From: Anaerolineales bacterium
Lineage (GTDB): Bacteria > Chloroflexota > Anaerolineae > Anaerolineales > JABWBV01
Direction of reading: 5' to 3'
Assembly: GCA_020634875.1 (NCBI GenBank)
Contig: JACKAX010000040.1
Coordinates: 1-27,107, forward strand
Length of the DNA: 27,107 nt
A program made the position numbers and the translations under genes. The notes under the pieces are model-generated. The model searched no databases. It had not been told where the DNA came from and saw only the letters and a list, made by a program, of their open reading frames with translations. The first letter of the stretch is position 1. Every line of letters starts with the position of its first letter. Below, in pieces: positions 1-10,766 of this stretch.

Positions 1-1356
1 GATGGCTACGGCTGGGGCATGTACAACGAAAACATTACTGTTGGCGACCTGAACAATGATGGATACGCCGAAATCATCGCCCCCACTGACACCCACTACA
101 TCACCGCCCTGGATCGCAACGGCAATCAACTTCTGGCCAATGGGACCCTCTATGTGAACAGCGATCACAATGACAACGGTATTGTCACCTGGGCCGAAGT
201 CGGCGTGCATGTCGATCAGGTGGCGGACTTACGCGGGTATGCGGAGTGTGGCATCGAGCACCGTCCCAACTTCGCCAATGTTGCTCCCGCCCTCGCGGAT
301 GTAAACGGCGACGGCACCCGCGAGATCATCGTTCCCGGCGATGTGTACAACTGCGCGATCGGCGACCCGGAAGGGGATATGTACTACCTTCCCTGGATTT
401 TCAACCTCGACCGCACCCGTTGGGCTGCGGACGGTTTCAACTGGGTGACGATCCCCACTCCCGAACCCGGTAGCGGCCCGCTATCAGAAGATTACAACCT
501 CATCGAAAACTCCGTCGCCAACACCGTTGTTGCCGATCTAGACAACGACGGCAAAATGGAAATCCTTGTCCCCTCCTACGATGGTCGTATCCACGTCTGG
601 TGGCTGGACAAAACCGAACACGGTAACTGGCCCTACGATGTGCCCGGTTCCGGCATCCGCTTCGCCAGCGAACCCATCGTCGTGGATATTGACAACGATG
701 GGCACGCCGAAGTCATCTTCACTTCCTGGCCGGAAAAAGCCAGTGGGCAGGTGGGGCAACTTCACATTCTCGATTATCTGGGCAATCCCTTGTACGCGAT
801 CAATCTCCCCACCCCTTCGCTAGGGAGTTCTACTTGGAATGGTGGTCTCGCTGCCCCCACTTTCGCCAATATTGATGCCGACCCTGACTACGAAATTGTT
901 GTTGGAACCACGCACTCCGGTGCGGTCGCTTACGATTTGCCCGGCAGTGCCAACGCGCGGATTCTCTGGGGGACAGGACGGGGCAACTACCAGCGAACCG
1001 GTGTTGCCGCCGATGCACTCCCTTCACTCATTGTCGAACCCACTCTCGCGAATCTGACTGTCGAACCGGGCGGGACGGTGATGGTTCCCATTACCCTCAC
1101 CGGCAGTTATCCGAATACAGTGACGATCTCTAGCAATGTGCCCTCCGAACTGAACCCTTCCTGGTCTGCGACCACCGTTACCCTCCCTGCCGAAGTGACG
1201 CTGACCCTCACCGATCCACATCCGGCAGGGGAACTGCTCCCCGGTGTATGGTATAGTTTTAGCGTTACTGCGACCGGCGGAGAATTTGTCCAAACTGTTG
1301 AGGTCAACTTGCTGGCAGGCGGAGTAAAATATCTTCTGCCGCTCATAAGGCATTAA
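1..1356 (+). CDS. FG-GAP/VCBS-repeat secreted surface protein (5' end outside window)
   Basis: The reading frame is open from base 1, so the N-terminus lies upstream and the ATG at 19 is internal. At least four calcium-binding-like FG-GAP repeats are visible, with cores such as DLNNDGYAEI, DVNGDGTREI, DLDNDGKMEI and DIDNDGHAEV, and a weaker fifth at NIDADPDYEI. Such repeats build beta-propellers in extracellular adhesins and some enzymes. About 110 residues of Ser/Thr-rich, Ig-like beta sequence follow (LTLTDPHPAGELLPGVWYSF region). The protein ends in KYLLPLIRH, resembling a short YLPL-type C-terminal tail that I associate with exported Chloroflexota proteins; it may be a sorting tag, though that is inference. 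The substrate and any enzymatic domain lie outside the window. A strong terminator follows 25 bases after the stop. Confidence 0.85.
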   Translation, partial: DGYGWGMYNENITVGDLNNDGYAEIIAPTDTHYITALDRNGNQLLANGTLYVNSDHNDNGIVTWAEVGVHVDQVADLRGYAECGIEHRPNFANVAPALADVNGDGTREIIVPGDVYNCAIGDPEGDMYYLPWIFNLDRTRWAADGFNWVTIPTPEPGSGPLSEDYNLIENSVANTVVADLDNDGKMEILVPSYDGRIHVWWLDKTEHGNWPYDVPGSGIRFASEPIVVDIDNDGHAEVIFTSWPEKASGQVGQLHILDYLGNPLYAINLPTPSLGSSTWNGGLAAPTFANIDADPDYEIVVGTTHSGAVAYDLPGSANARILWGTGRGNYQRTGVAADALPSLIVEPTLANLTVEPGGTVMVPITLTGSYPNTVTISSNVPSELNPSWSATTVTLPAEVTLTLTDPHPAGELLPGVWYSFSVTATGGEFVQTVEVNLLAGGVKYLLPLIRH

Positions 1357-1380
1357 AGGCACTAAAAAAGATTCTTCCCA

Positions 1381-1426
1381 AAAAGATGGTGGAGGAAGGT
1401 GCCTTCCTCCACCATCTTTTTTCTGA
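1381..1426 (+). terminator. Rho-independent terminator after the FG-GAP gene
   Basis: Perfect 19-bp inverted repeat (1381-1399 against 1402-1420) followed by a run of six T. It lies 25 bases after the stop at 1356. It also contains an in-frame ATG (1386) that would extend the next gene; the terminator makes that start unlikely. Confidence 0.85.
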
Positions 1427-1439
1427 AACTACGCCTCGT

Positions 1440-2678
1440 ATGGATCACGATGAATTTCTCCAACAAGCCATCCAACTCGCCCGGAATGGGGAACGTGTCC
1501 GCGCGCGAAAATTTTTCCTCGATCTCATAGAGGCCGATCCCAAAAATCTTACTGCCTGGGCATGGTTGGTCGATCTACTGGATGACCTGGAAGACCGGAT
1601 TTATGCCTGCGAACAAGTGCTGGCGGCGAATCCCAATCACCCCCAACTGCGCGCGAAATACCAATACCTGCTCGAACAGCGCACCATTCCCTTGCTGCCT
1701 CCACCTCCCACGCGGGCATCTGCATCGCCTCCCGAACCACCGCCTGCCCTTCCTCCTGTCACCTCCCGGACTGTCCTTTCTCCCCGAAAAACTGTCCACT
1801 CCCCCACGCGATCCTCGGCCCCAGTCCCTGCACCCCCGCCCGTTCCGATTTCTTCCCGGTCTGCCTCCCTCGCTCGCTCTTCCAAACCTGCTGTTGTTTC
1901 GTTGATACCTACTTCGCCCCATTTTGCCGATCCACTAGATGAGGCCCAACATTTACTCTCTCTCGGTCAGCGTGAAGAAGCCCGCAAAATCCTCCTCCCC
2001 CTGACCAAAACGGACAAGCGCAACGAACGTCTTTGGCTCCTGGTTAGTGAGGCAACGGAGGATGAAACCAAACAAATCACTGCTCTCACAAATGCACTTC
2101 GTATCAACCCTGAAAATATTGAAGCGCAACAACGGTTAAAAAATCTGAGGCATTTTCGGGACAATCCACTCGATCTCGCCGCACTGTACGAGGAAGAAGG
2201 GAAGTTTGATGAGGCAATTGAGGTACTCCACCGTGCAACCCTGACCATCAATTATGGCCCCAAGTTCGACCGGATTTATGAAGCCATTGAACGGTTGGAA
2301 AAACGCAAAACATCTGGGGTGGTGCATATCCGTCCCAATTATTCGATTGCACGGCTCACATTTGGCCCACCTGTGCTCTTTTTTTTGCTTATGCTGGTTC
2401 ACAATCACATGAATCCCTTTGTATTCACGCCATTGCTATGGTTAGGTGTGGTATTAACGTTTGGGGGCGGGTTTTTGTTGGCATTGGCGAATGTTCGTTC
2501 CCGTCATCCCCTTTGGGTCAAGTTATTCGATGAACCAGGGGCAAGTGGTTCCCCTCTTGCGCGGTTTACGGTTTCGCTCGCGGGTTGGTTATTGATCTTT
2601 GTATCGTTTACTTATCTCTTTCAACTTTCGTTTGAACGCCTGTCGCTTGTCGCGACCAACACGTTTCTCATCCCCTAA
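1440..2678 (+). CDS. TPR-domain protein with proline-rich linker and C-terminal membrane segments
   Basis: I chose the ATG at 1440 (MDHDEFLQQAIQLARNGE) because the upstream in-frame ATG lies inside a terminator hairpin. The 412-residue product has a TPR-like block at about residues 5-80, a Pro/Ser-rich linker at 82-145, a second TPR-like block at 160-285 (DEAQHLLSLGQREEARKIL, YEEEGKFDEAIEVL), and about three hydrophobic segments at roughly 306-322, 330-352 and 377-397. It is therefore probably a membrane-anchored scaffold with its TPRs on the cytoplasmic side, although topology is inferred. Its TAA stop shares a base with the ATG of the rhomboid gene, so the two are likely translationally coupled. 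I see no strong ribosome-binding site. The exact function is unknown. Confidence 0.8.
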   Translation: MDHDEFLQQAIQLARNGERVRARKFFLDLIEADPKNLTAWAWLVDLLDDLEDRIYACEQVLAANPNHPQLRAKYQYLLEQRTIPLLPPPPTRASASPPEPPPALPPVTSRTVLSPRKTVHSPTRSSAPVPAPPPVPISSRSASLARSSKPAVVSLIPTSPHFADPLDEAQHLLSLGQREEARKILLPLTKTDKRNERLWLLVSEATEDETKQITALTNALRINPENIEAQQRLKNLRHFRDNPLDLAALYEEEGKFDEAIEVLHRATLTINYGPKFDRIYEAIERLEKRKTSGVVHIRPNYSIARLTFGPPVLFFLLMLVHNHMNPFVFTPLLWLGVVLTFGGGFLLALANVRSRHPLWVKLFDEPGASGSPLARFTVSLAGWLLIFVSFTYLFQLSFERLSLVATNTFLIP

Positions 2679-3370
2679 TGTTTATTCCTTTCAACGACAC
2701 CGAGCCTAATCGCTACGGCGGTTTTCCATTCGTAACAGTGGGGCTTATCGCTGTAAATGCGGCTGTATTTTTTCTTGAATTGTTCTGGATTCAGGTTGAT
2801 CCACTCTTTTTTTATAAATATGGTTCCACTCCTGCCATTGTACTGGCGGGTAGTGGGCCAGCGGCGTTGGCAACGATCACCCACATGTTTTTGCACGGGG
2901 GATTCAGCCATTTGTTTTTTAACATGCTCCCATTATGGGCCTTTGGGCGGCGGGTAGAAGATGCGTGTGGGCCGCTCCGGTTTTTGCTTTATTACTTGCT
3001 TTGTGGTGTAGGTGCGGACATTTTGAGCACGCTGGTGAGATCGTTCGTCGATCCCAATGTGCCAGGAATTGGGGCAAGCGGGGCTATTTTTGGAGTGATG
3101 GGCGCATATTTGGTGTTGTTCCCCGAGGGACGGATCCGGACGTTTTTTTTGATTTGGATTGTGCCCATGTGGCCGAAAATTCGGGCGATTTGGGTGGTAT
3201 TGTTTTTTATCGGCGTGCAATTTATACCAGCTTATATGGCCATGAATGGAAAAGGCGAAATGAGTGTGAATTATTTCGCTCACATTGGGGGCTTTTTAGG
3301 GGCGTTGTTTGTTCACCTGTTCTTACGGCCTGAGGCATTTGCACGGTATGTGAGTGATGTGGGCGTATAA
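2678..3370 (+). CDS. Rhomboid family intramembrane serine protease
   Basis: This 230-residue polytopic membrane protein carries the rhomboid signatures: the N-terminal PFVTVGLIAVNAAVFF helix, HMFLHGGFSHLFFNM (loop and helix 2), the catalytic serine in GIGASGAIFGVMGAY (Ser134) and the catalytic histidine in AHIGGFLGAL (His202). The family cleaves transmembrane helices near their extracytoplasmic end. The length is typical of a minimal bacterial rhomboid. It overlaps the preceding TPR gene in a TAATG arrangement, which suggests coupled expression and perhaps a physical or functional partnership. A bidirectional terminator starts directly at its stop. The substrate cannot be inferred from sequence. 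Confidence 0.93.
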   Translation: MFIPFNDTEPNRYGGFPFVTVGLIAVNAAVFFLELFWIQVDPLFFYKYGSTPAIVLAGSGPAALATITHMFLHGGFSHLFFNMLPLWAFGRRVEDACGPLRFLLYYLLCGVGADILSTLVRSFVDPNVPGIGASGAIFGVMGAYLVLFPEGRIRTFFLIWIVPMWPKIRAIWVVLFFIGVQFIPAYMAMNGKGEMSVNYFAHIGGFLGALFVHLFLRPEAFARYVSDVGV

Positions 3371-3395
3371 AAAAGAGCGGGCGTGCCGCTCTTTT
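3371..3395. terminator. Bidirectional terminator between rhomboid and ligA
   Basis: A 10-bp perfect stem (AAAAGAGCGG at 3371-3380 with 3386-3395) and a 5-base loop, with A/T runs on both sides. It can serve the plus-strand rhomboid gene and the minus-strand ligA, which converge here. An 8-bp stem at 3438-3456, adjoining the ligA stop, is a weaker second hairpin. Confidence 0.8.
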
Positions 3396-3456
3396 GCTTA
3401 AGGTTCATCATGTATCACAGGATTACATCCTGCCGAACGCAATTTATAAAATTGCG

Positions 3457-5887
<2,431 letters not shown>

Positions 5888-8800
5888 ATGAAGGTGAAGA
5901 TTTGGGGGGCGCGTGGGTCCATCCCTTCACCGATTACGCCACAAGCTATTCGCGAAAAGTTGATGGCAGTGTTACAAGGGGCGCGGGGTATAGATTTGGG
6001 CGATCCTCAGGCCATACGCGATTATATAGATAGTTTCCACCCGATCTTAACTGGAACGGCAGGTGGAAATACCTCTTGCGTCGAAGTTGAAGCAGAGGGG
6101 AAAACGTTTATCATTGATGCGGGGTCAGGGATTCGCGCTCTTGGAAGGGAACTGATGAAAGGGCCGTGCGGGCGTGGGCGCGGGGAAGTCTATCTTTTGT
6201 TTAGTCATTTACATTGGGATCACATTCAAGGCCTACCGTTTTTTACTCCTTTGTATGTGCCAGGAAATAAGATTCATTTGATTGGGGTTCATGAAATCGA
6301 ACAGATTCTAAAAAATCAGATGATGCCGCCGACTTTTCCAGTAACTTATGAGGCGATGAAAGCTGATTTGTTGTTTGAGCATATTGGCGAAGAAGAGGTC
6401 TATCAGGTGGGGGAAGTGACAATTAAAAATATGAAGCTACCACACCCAGGGGATGCTTATGCTTACCGGTTTGAGTTCAACGACGCGGTGGTAGTGTATG
6501 CCAGTGATGCTGAATACAAGAAAATAGATGAAGCCAGTACACGACCTTACATCCAATTTTTCTCTGGGGCAGACGTACTGTTTTTTGATGCCCAGTTTTC
6601 TCTACGGGATGCGTTGGTGAAGTATGAGGATTGGGGCCATAGTTCTGCCCTGATCGGGGTGGATATGGCGCGCAAAGCACGGGCGAAGCGGCTGATATTG
6701 TTTCACCACGATCCCGTTACGACCGATCAGGAATTGGTGGACATTTTAGAACAAACGCTCACTTACCAACAAACCCTACGCGGCACGAACTCGTGTGAGG
6801 TATTAATTGGTGAAGAGGGGCTAACGTTTGAACTAGAACCGGTTAAAGTGTTTGCGCTCAAGTGGGGAACGAATAACGAGTCGGTAGTATTGCAAATTTC
6901 AGATGAATTCGATCAGAATCATGTTGCTGAGGTATTGCAAGAGGCGGGGCGCGAGGCATCTGCATGGGGGGGCGGGGCGCGTTTGCCGCGGTTGGTAGTG
7001 GATTTGAGCGGGGTCACGCAATTGAACATCTCTGGCCTACGCGCATTGATCGACTTGCGCCGCCACTGGGAGGGACGCCCAATGGCGCTCACCGGGCTAT
7101 CTCCGAGCAATTATAAAGTGATCGAACTGGCGAATTTTTTGGATTTGTTTGCCATTTATCCGTCTGTGCGTGTAGCCCAATCAGCCTTAGAAGCAGGGGA
7201 CACGCTCCGGTTGCGTGGACAGTTGCTTTCCGAACGGTATCAGATCGAAACGCTGTTGGGTGAAAGTGATCTGAGTACGGTATTCAAAGCAACGGATACC
7301 CGGTTGGATCGTCCGGTGGCCATCAAAGTATTGTCGCCCACCTTGGGGCAAAGCGCAGTCAAGCGGTTGTTGACGAAGGCGCGGCAAATGGCGCGTTTAC
7401 AGGCTCCGAATGTGGTGACGATTTTCGATTGGGCGGAAGATCAAGGGTTGGCGTACCTGGTGATGGAATATATCGAGGGGCAATCGCTGCGGGACTTGAT
7501 GAACAAAGGCAGTGGCTACAACCCGATGGACATCGCCGTGGATATTTTATATGCATTGGAATATGCACACAATAAAGGCGCGGTCAACGGTAACTTAAAG
7601 CCCGAAAATGTGATGGTTTCCGATGAGGTGAAGTTGATTGACTTTGGTCTATGGTGGGCAGAAGATGGTCAACGCCTGACCGAACTCCCGTTTTTGCTAG
7701 GTGATGCCTATTACCTGGCCCCCGAACAAATCGAGGGACGTGGGGTAGATATTCGCACGGACCTATATGCCTTTGGGCTGATTTTGTACGAACTCTTCAC
7801 TGGGCGCAAGCCCTTTCTGGGTGAAATTCGATATGTGTTGGAAAAGCACCTCTATCAAAAACCCATTACTCCCCGGCAAATCAATCCAAACATCTCCCGT
7901 TCGTTGGAGCATCTCATCCTTAAACTGTTAAATAAGGAACCTGATCAGCGTTATGAAACGGCTTCTCAGGTACGGCAAATTTTGTTAGGGCTGGAAGTCA
8001 CGCCCGAAGCACAAGTTATCTCCCGGAGTATGCGCCCGGCAGTATTGCCGGGTGGAGATGCCTTAAATCGGATGGCGGTGGGGAGTTCCCGGCGTCAGTT
8101 GATCGTGGAACGTGAACCGGAATTGGAGCAATTGCTCCGATTGTGGGACCTTGCACAAATAGGGCGCGGGCAAATGGTACTTGTTGGCGGGGAGGCAGGG
8201 GTAGGGAAGTCGTTCCTGGTAGAACAACTCGGCGTGCAAGCTGAAGGGGCAGTGATGTTAATCGGACAGTGTGGGGAAATGGAACTGGGTTCGCCTTACC
8301 AACCTTTTATAGATATTTTACGAGAATATCTTATCCGGCGAGCTTCGCTAGATGGGTTGGAGCATTTAGATGATGATGCCAATATTCTAGTTACGCTTAT
8401 TCCGCAGATTCGCCAATTTATCCCAAACCTGCCTGAATTGCCGCCTCTTGAACCCGAACAAGAACGTTCCCGGTTGATGCGGAGTATATCGGAATTGATC
8501 AAACGCGCGTCGAACACCCAGCCCTGGTTGTTAGTGATTGACAATTTGCAATGGATCGATCCGGCTAGTATGCGGGTGTTGTTTTATTTGTTCCGAAATA
8601 TTTCTTCTACGCCCATTTTGATCGTGGGGCTGTATCGTGATATTGATGTAAATCAAAATCATCCCTTGTTCAAACTGGATCAGGAGTTGAGCCGGTATCC
8701 CAATTACCAAAAGATGTCCATCAGGCGTCTGACGAAAGAGGGTGTGCTTCAATTATTGGAAACGACCTGGAATACTGAAATCCCCATGGAATGGGTTGAT

Positions 8801-10663
8801 GCTATCTTTAATCGTACCGGTGGTAATCCGTTTTATGTGAAAGAGGTTATCAAAGGTTTAGTCGAAGAGAATGTGGTGTTATTCCGTGAGGGAAAGTGGG
8901 TGTTTCGTCCGATTGGAGACGTAAAACTGCCGAAAAGTGTGCGTGATACGGTGATGAGCCGGTTGGCGCGCTTGCGGGAGAATACACAGGAACTGATTCG
9001 TAGAGCATCTGTCTTAGGGCAACAATTTTCGATGAACGATTTACTAGCGGTCAGTGATGTCACTGAAGAGGGAATGTTTGATGCGTTGGATGAGGCATTA
9101 GAGCGAAATATTTTGCGAGAAGTGGAGGGAGGCGCAATGTTGGCGTTCACCCATGCGGATGTTCAGCAGGTGATTTATGAGGAACTATCCACCCACCGGC
9201 GAAAAGTTTTACACCGACATATCGGCGAAGTCTTAGAAACCCGATATACGAACAATCTGCCTCCGGTGGCGAACCAACTTGCCAATCATTTCATTCAAGC
9301 GCAGGAAACCTTAAAAGCCGTGATGTATTGCCTGGAAGCGGCACATTACGCCCAGAAAATTTACGCATATCAAAATGCCCTTCACTGGTTCCGGCAAGCG
9401 GAAAACCTTCTTCCGGAAAGCAAAACCCCTCCGGAAAGTTACATTGACCTTTACGAGGGTTTAGGATCGGTTCTGGTAATTCAGGCGCGCTATTCCGAGG
9501 CCAGCCGGGCGTACAACACGATGTTTGAGGCGGCACAAGGGATTGAAAATCTCAACGCCCAGGCGAGGGCGTTATGCGGTCTTTCTCAGGTACAAGATGA
9601 TCTGGGCGATTATTCCGCTGCGCTGGATATAGCTCGCCGCGCGGTGGAGACGGCAGAGGCGTCAGAGGATGCGAATGAGAACGCGAAAGCTTTGGTTGTC
9701 TTAGGGTGGATGGAATATAAAATCGGTCATTTGGATGAAGCTACCCAAGTGGCCGAGCAAGTGCTGGATTTGAGTACTTCGCTGGATGCAAGAATGGAAG
9801 TAGCCCAAAGCTTGAATCTGATGGGGGTGATTAACGATGCATTGGGTAATTACGCCAAAGCGATCACCTACTTCCAAAAGGCCTTGGACCTTTATAAATA
9901 CATGGATAACCGTAATCAGGTTGGTTATATGTTAAATAACCTGGGAGACAGTGCTCGCCAGCGTGGTGATTATCAAAAATCTATTCGTTACTATCAGGAT
10001 GCGTTAAGTATTGCCCGCGAAATCGGAGATCGTGATGGGGAAATCACGTTTTTGAGCAATTTGGGCGCGGCGAAGGTGGGTATCGGGGAGTATAGCTCCG
10101 CTGAACAGGATTTGCGGAAAGTGATCGAGGCGTTGGAAGCAACTGGATGGGGAGGGCTTGGTGAGACATATTATCATCTCTCGATCGCCACCGCCAAACA
10201 AGGCAACGTCAATGATGCACTTGCCGCGGCGGAAAAGGCGCTTGCCTTGGGCCAGGAACGCGAACAGAGCGAATTCGTTGGCCAGGCGTGGCGGGCATTG
10301 GGGATGATCTCCGCCCAAGCCGCGCATCCGGTGACGCTAGGCGAACGACGTTATACTGGGCGTTTGCTTGGGGGGGATACGGGTAAGCTAATTCGAAGCC
10401 GGTATACGGGTGAACTGCACCATTATCAGCCCCATGAATGTTTTAAAAATAGCCTGGATATCTTTACTGAACTGGAGATTAAACGTGAACGAGCATTTAC
10501 CTTGCGGGAGTGGGCGTTATACGAATTAAACAAAGGACATAAAGATGTCGCACAACAGTATTGGCATGATGCGCGCGAAATCTTTAAAGGCTTGAGGCTG
10601 GATAAGGAATTGGAGCGGATGGATGAATCGGTGTTCAACCATTGGCAGGCATCTACCCCTTGA
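5888..10663 (+). CDS. Multidomain signalling protein: MBL hydrolase - STAS-like - pseudokinase - AAA ATPase - TPR
   Basis: A 1591-residue protein with a good ribosome-binding site (GGAGG, 5-base spacing). Residues 1-315 form a PhnP-like metallo-beta-lactamase hydrolase (MKVKIWGARGS; metal motif HLHWDH at 107-112; further candidate ligands His186, Asp207, His274). Residues 325-435 are STAS-like (VVDLSGVTQLNISGLRALIDL). Residues 450-705 are a Hanks-type kinase fold with VAIK (Lys480) and DFG (585-587). However, HRD is replaced by NGN (567-569) and the glycine loop reads GESDLS, so catalysis is doubtful. Residues 735-1100 form an AAA_16-type ATPase (Walker A GGEAGVGKS at 767-775, Walker B LLVIDN at 881-886). 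TPRs fill about 1140-1480, with more helical sequence to the end. The kinase-AAA-TPR part resembles PknK/predicted-ATPase regulators. No DNA-binding domain is visible. It is likely cytoplasmic. Confidence 0.93.
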   Translation: MKVKIWGARGSIPSPITPQAIREKLMAVLQGARGIDLGDPQAIRDYIDSFHPILTGTAGGNTSCVEVEAEGKTFIIDAGSGIRALGRELMKGPCGRGRGEVYLLFSHLHWDHIQGLPFFTPLYVPGNKIHLIGVHEIEQILKNQMMPPTFPVTYEAMKADLLFEHIGEEEVYQVGEVTIKNMKLPHPGDAYAYRFEFNDAVVVYASDAEYKKIDEASTRPYIQFFSGADVLFFDAQFSLRDALVKYEDWGHSSALIGVDMARKARAKRLILFHHDPVTTDQELVDILEQTLTYQQTLRGTNSCEVLIGEEGLTFELEPVKVFALKWGTNNESVVLQISDEFDQNHVAEVLQEAGREASAWGGGARLPRLVVDLSGVTQLNISGLRALIDLRRHWEGRPMALTGLSPSNYKVIELANFLDLFAIYPSVRVAQSALEAGDTLRLRGQLLSERYQIETLLGESDLSTVFKATDTRLDRPVAIKVLSPTLGQSAVKRLLTKARQMARLQAPNVVTIFDWAEDQGLAYLVMEYIEGQSLRDLMNKGSGYNPMDIAVDILYALEYAHNKGAVNGNLKPENVMVSDEVKLIDFGLWWAEDGQRLTELPFLLGDAYYLAPEQIEGRGVDIRTDLYAFGLILYELFTGRKPFLGEIRYVLEKHLYQKPITPRQINPNISRSLEHLILKLLNKEPDQRYETASQVRQILLGLEVTPEAQVISRSMRPAVLPGGDALNRMAVGSSRRQLIVEREPELEQLLRLWDLAQIGRGQMVLVGGEAGVGKSFLVEQLGVQAEGAVMLIGQCGEMELGSPYQPFIDILREYLIRRASLDGLEHLDDDANILVTLIPQIRQFIPNLPELPPLEPEQERSRLMRSISELIKRASNTQPWLLVIDNLQWIDPASMRVLFYLFRNISSTPILIVGLYRDIDVNQNHPLFKLDQELSRYPNYQKMSIRRLTKEGVLQLLETTWNTEIPMEWVDAIFNRTGGNPFYVKEVIKGLVEENVVLFREGKWVFRPIGDVKLPKSVRDTVMSRLARLRENTQELIRRASVLGQQFSMNDLLAVSDVTEEGMFDALDEALERNILREVEGGAMLAFTHADVQQVIYEELSTHRRKVLHRHIGEVLETRYTNNLPPVANQLANHFIQAQETLKAVMYCLEAAHYAQKIYAYQNALHWFRQAENLLPESKTPPESYIDLYEGLGSVLVIQARYSEASRAYNTMFEAAQGIENLNAQARALCGLSQVQDDLGDYSAALDIARRAVETAEASEDANENAKALVVLGWMEYKIGHLDEATQVAEQVLDLSTSLDARMEVAQSLNLMGVINDALGNYAKAITYFQKALDLYKYMDNRNQVGYMLNNLGDSARQRGDYQKSIRYYQDALSIAREIGDRDGEITFLSNLGAAKVGIGEYSSAEQDLRKVIEALEATGWGGLGETYYHLSIATAKQGNVNDALAAAEKALALGQEREQSEFVGQAWRALGMISAQAAHPVTLGERRYTGRLLGGDTGKLIRSRYTGELHHYQPHECFKNSLDIFTELEIKRERAFTLREWALYELNKGHKDVAQQYWHDAREIFKGLRLDKELERMDESVFNHWQASTP

Positions 10664-10717
10664 AAAATTAGTGCGAACCGCTCAGTGCAGAAGTTTACTT
10701 AAAAATCGTTTTGAGAT

Positions 10718-10763
10718 TAAATACAAAAGCGGACGGGTACTCTCCCGTCCGCTTTTGTATTTA
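10718..10763. terminator. Strong bidirectional terminator between convergent genes
   Basis: A perfect 20-bp stem (10718-10737 with 10744-10763) around a 6-base loop. It separates the end of the 5888 gene (+) from the end of the REC-kinase gene (-). AT-rich ends on both strands fit termination in both directions. Confidence 0.88.
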
Positions 10764-10766
10764 TAG

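Noticed and set aside
1386..1439. N-terminal extension of the TPR gene from ATG 1386
   Set aside because: The start lies inside a 19-bp terminator stem, and the extra 18 residues look unrelated to the TPR domain.
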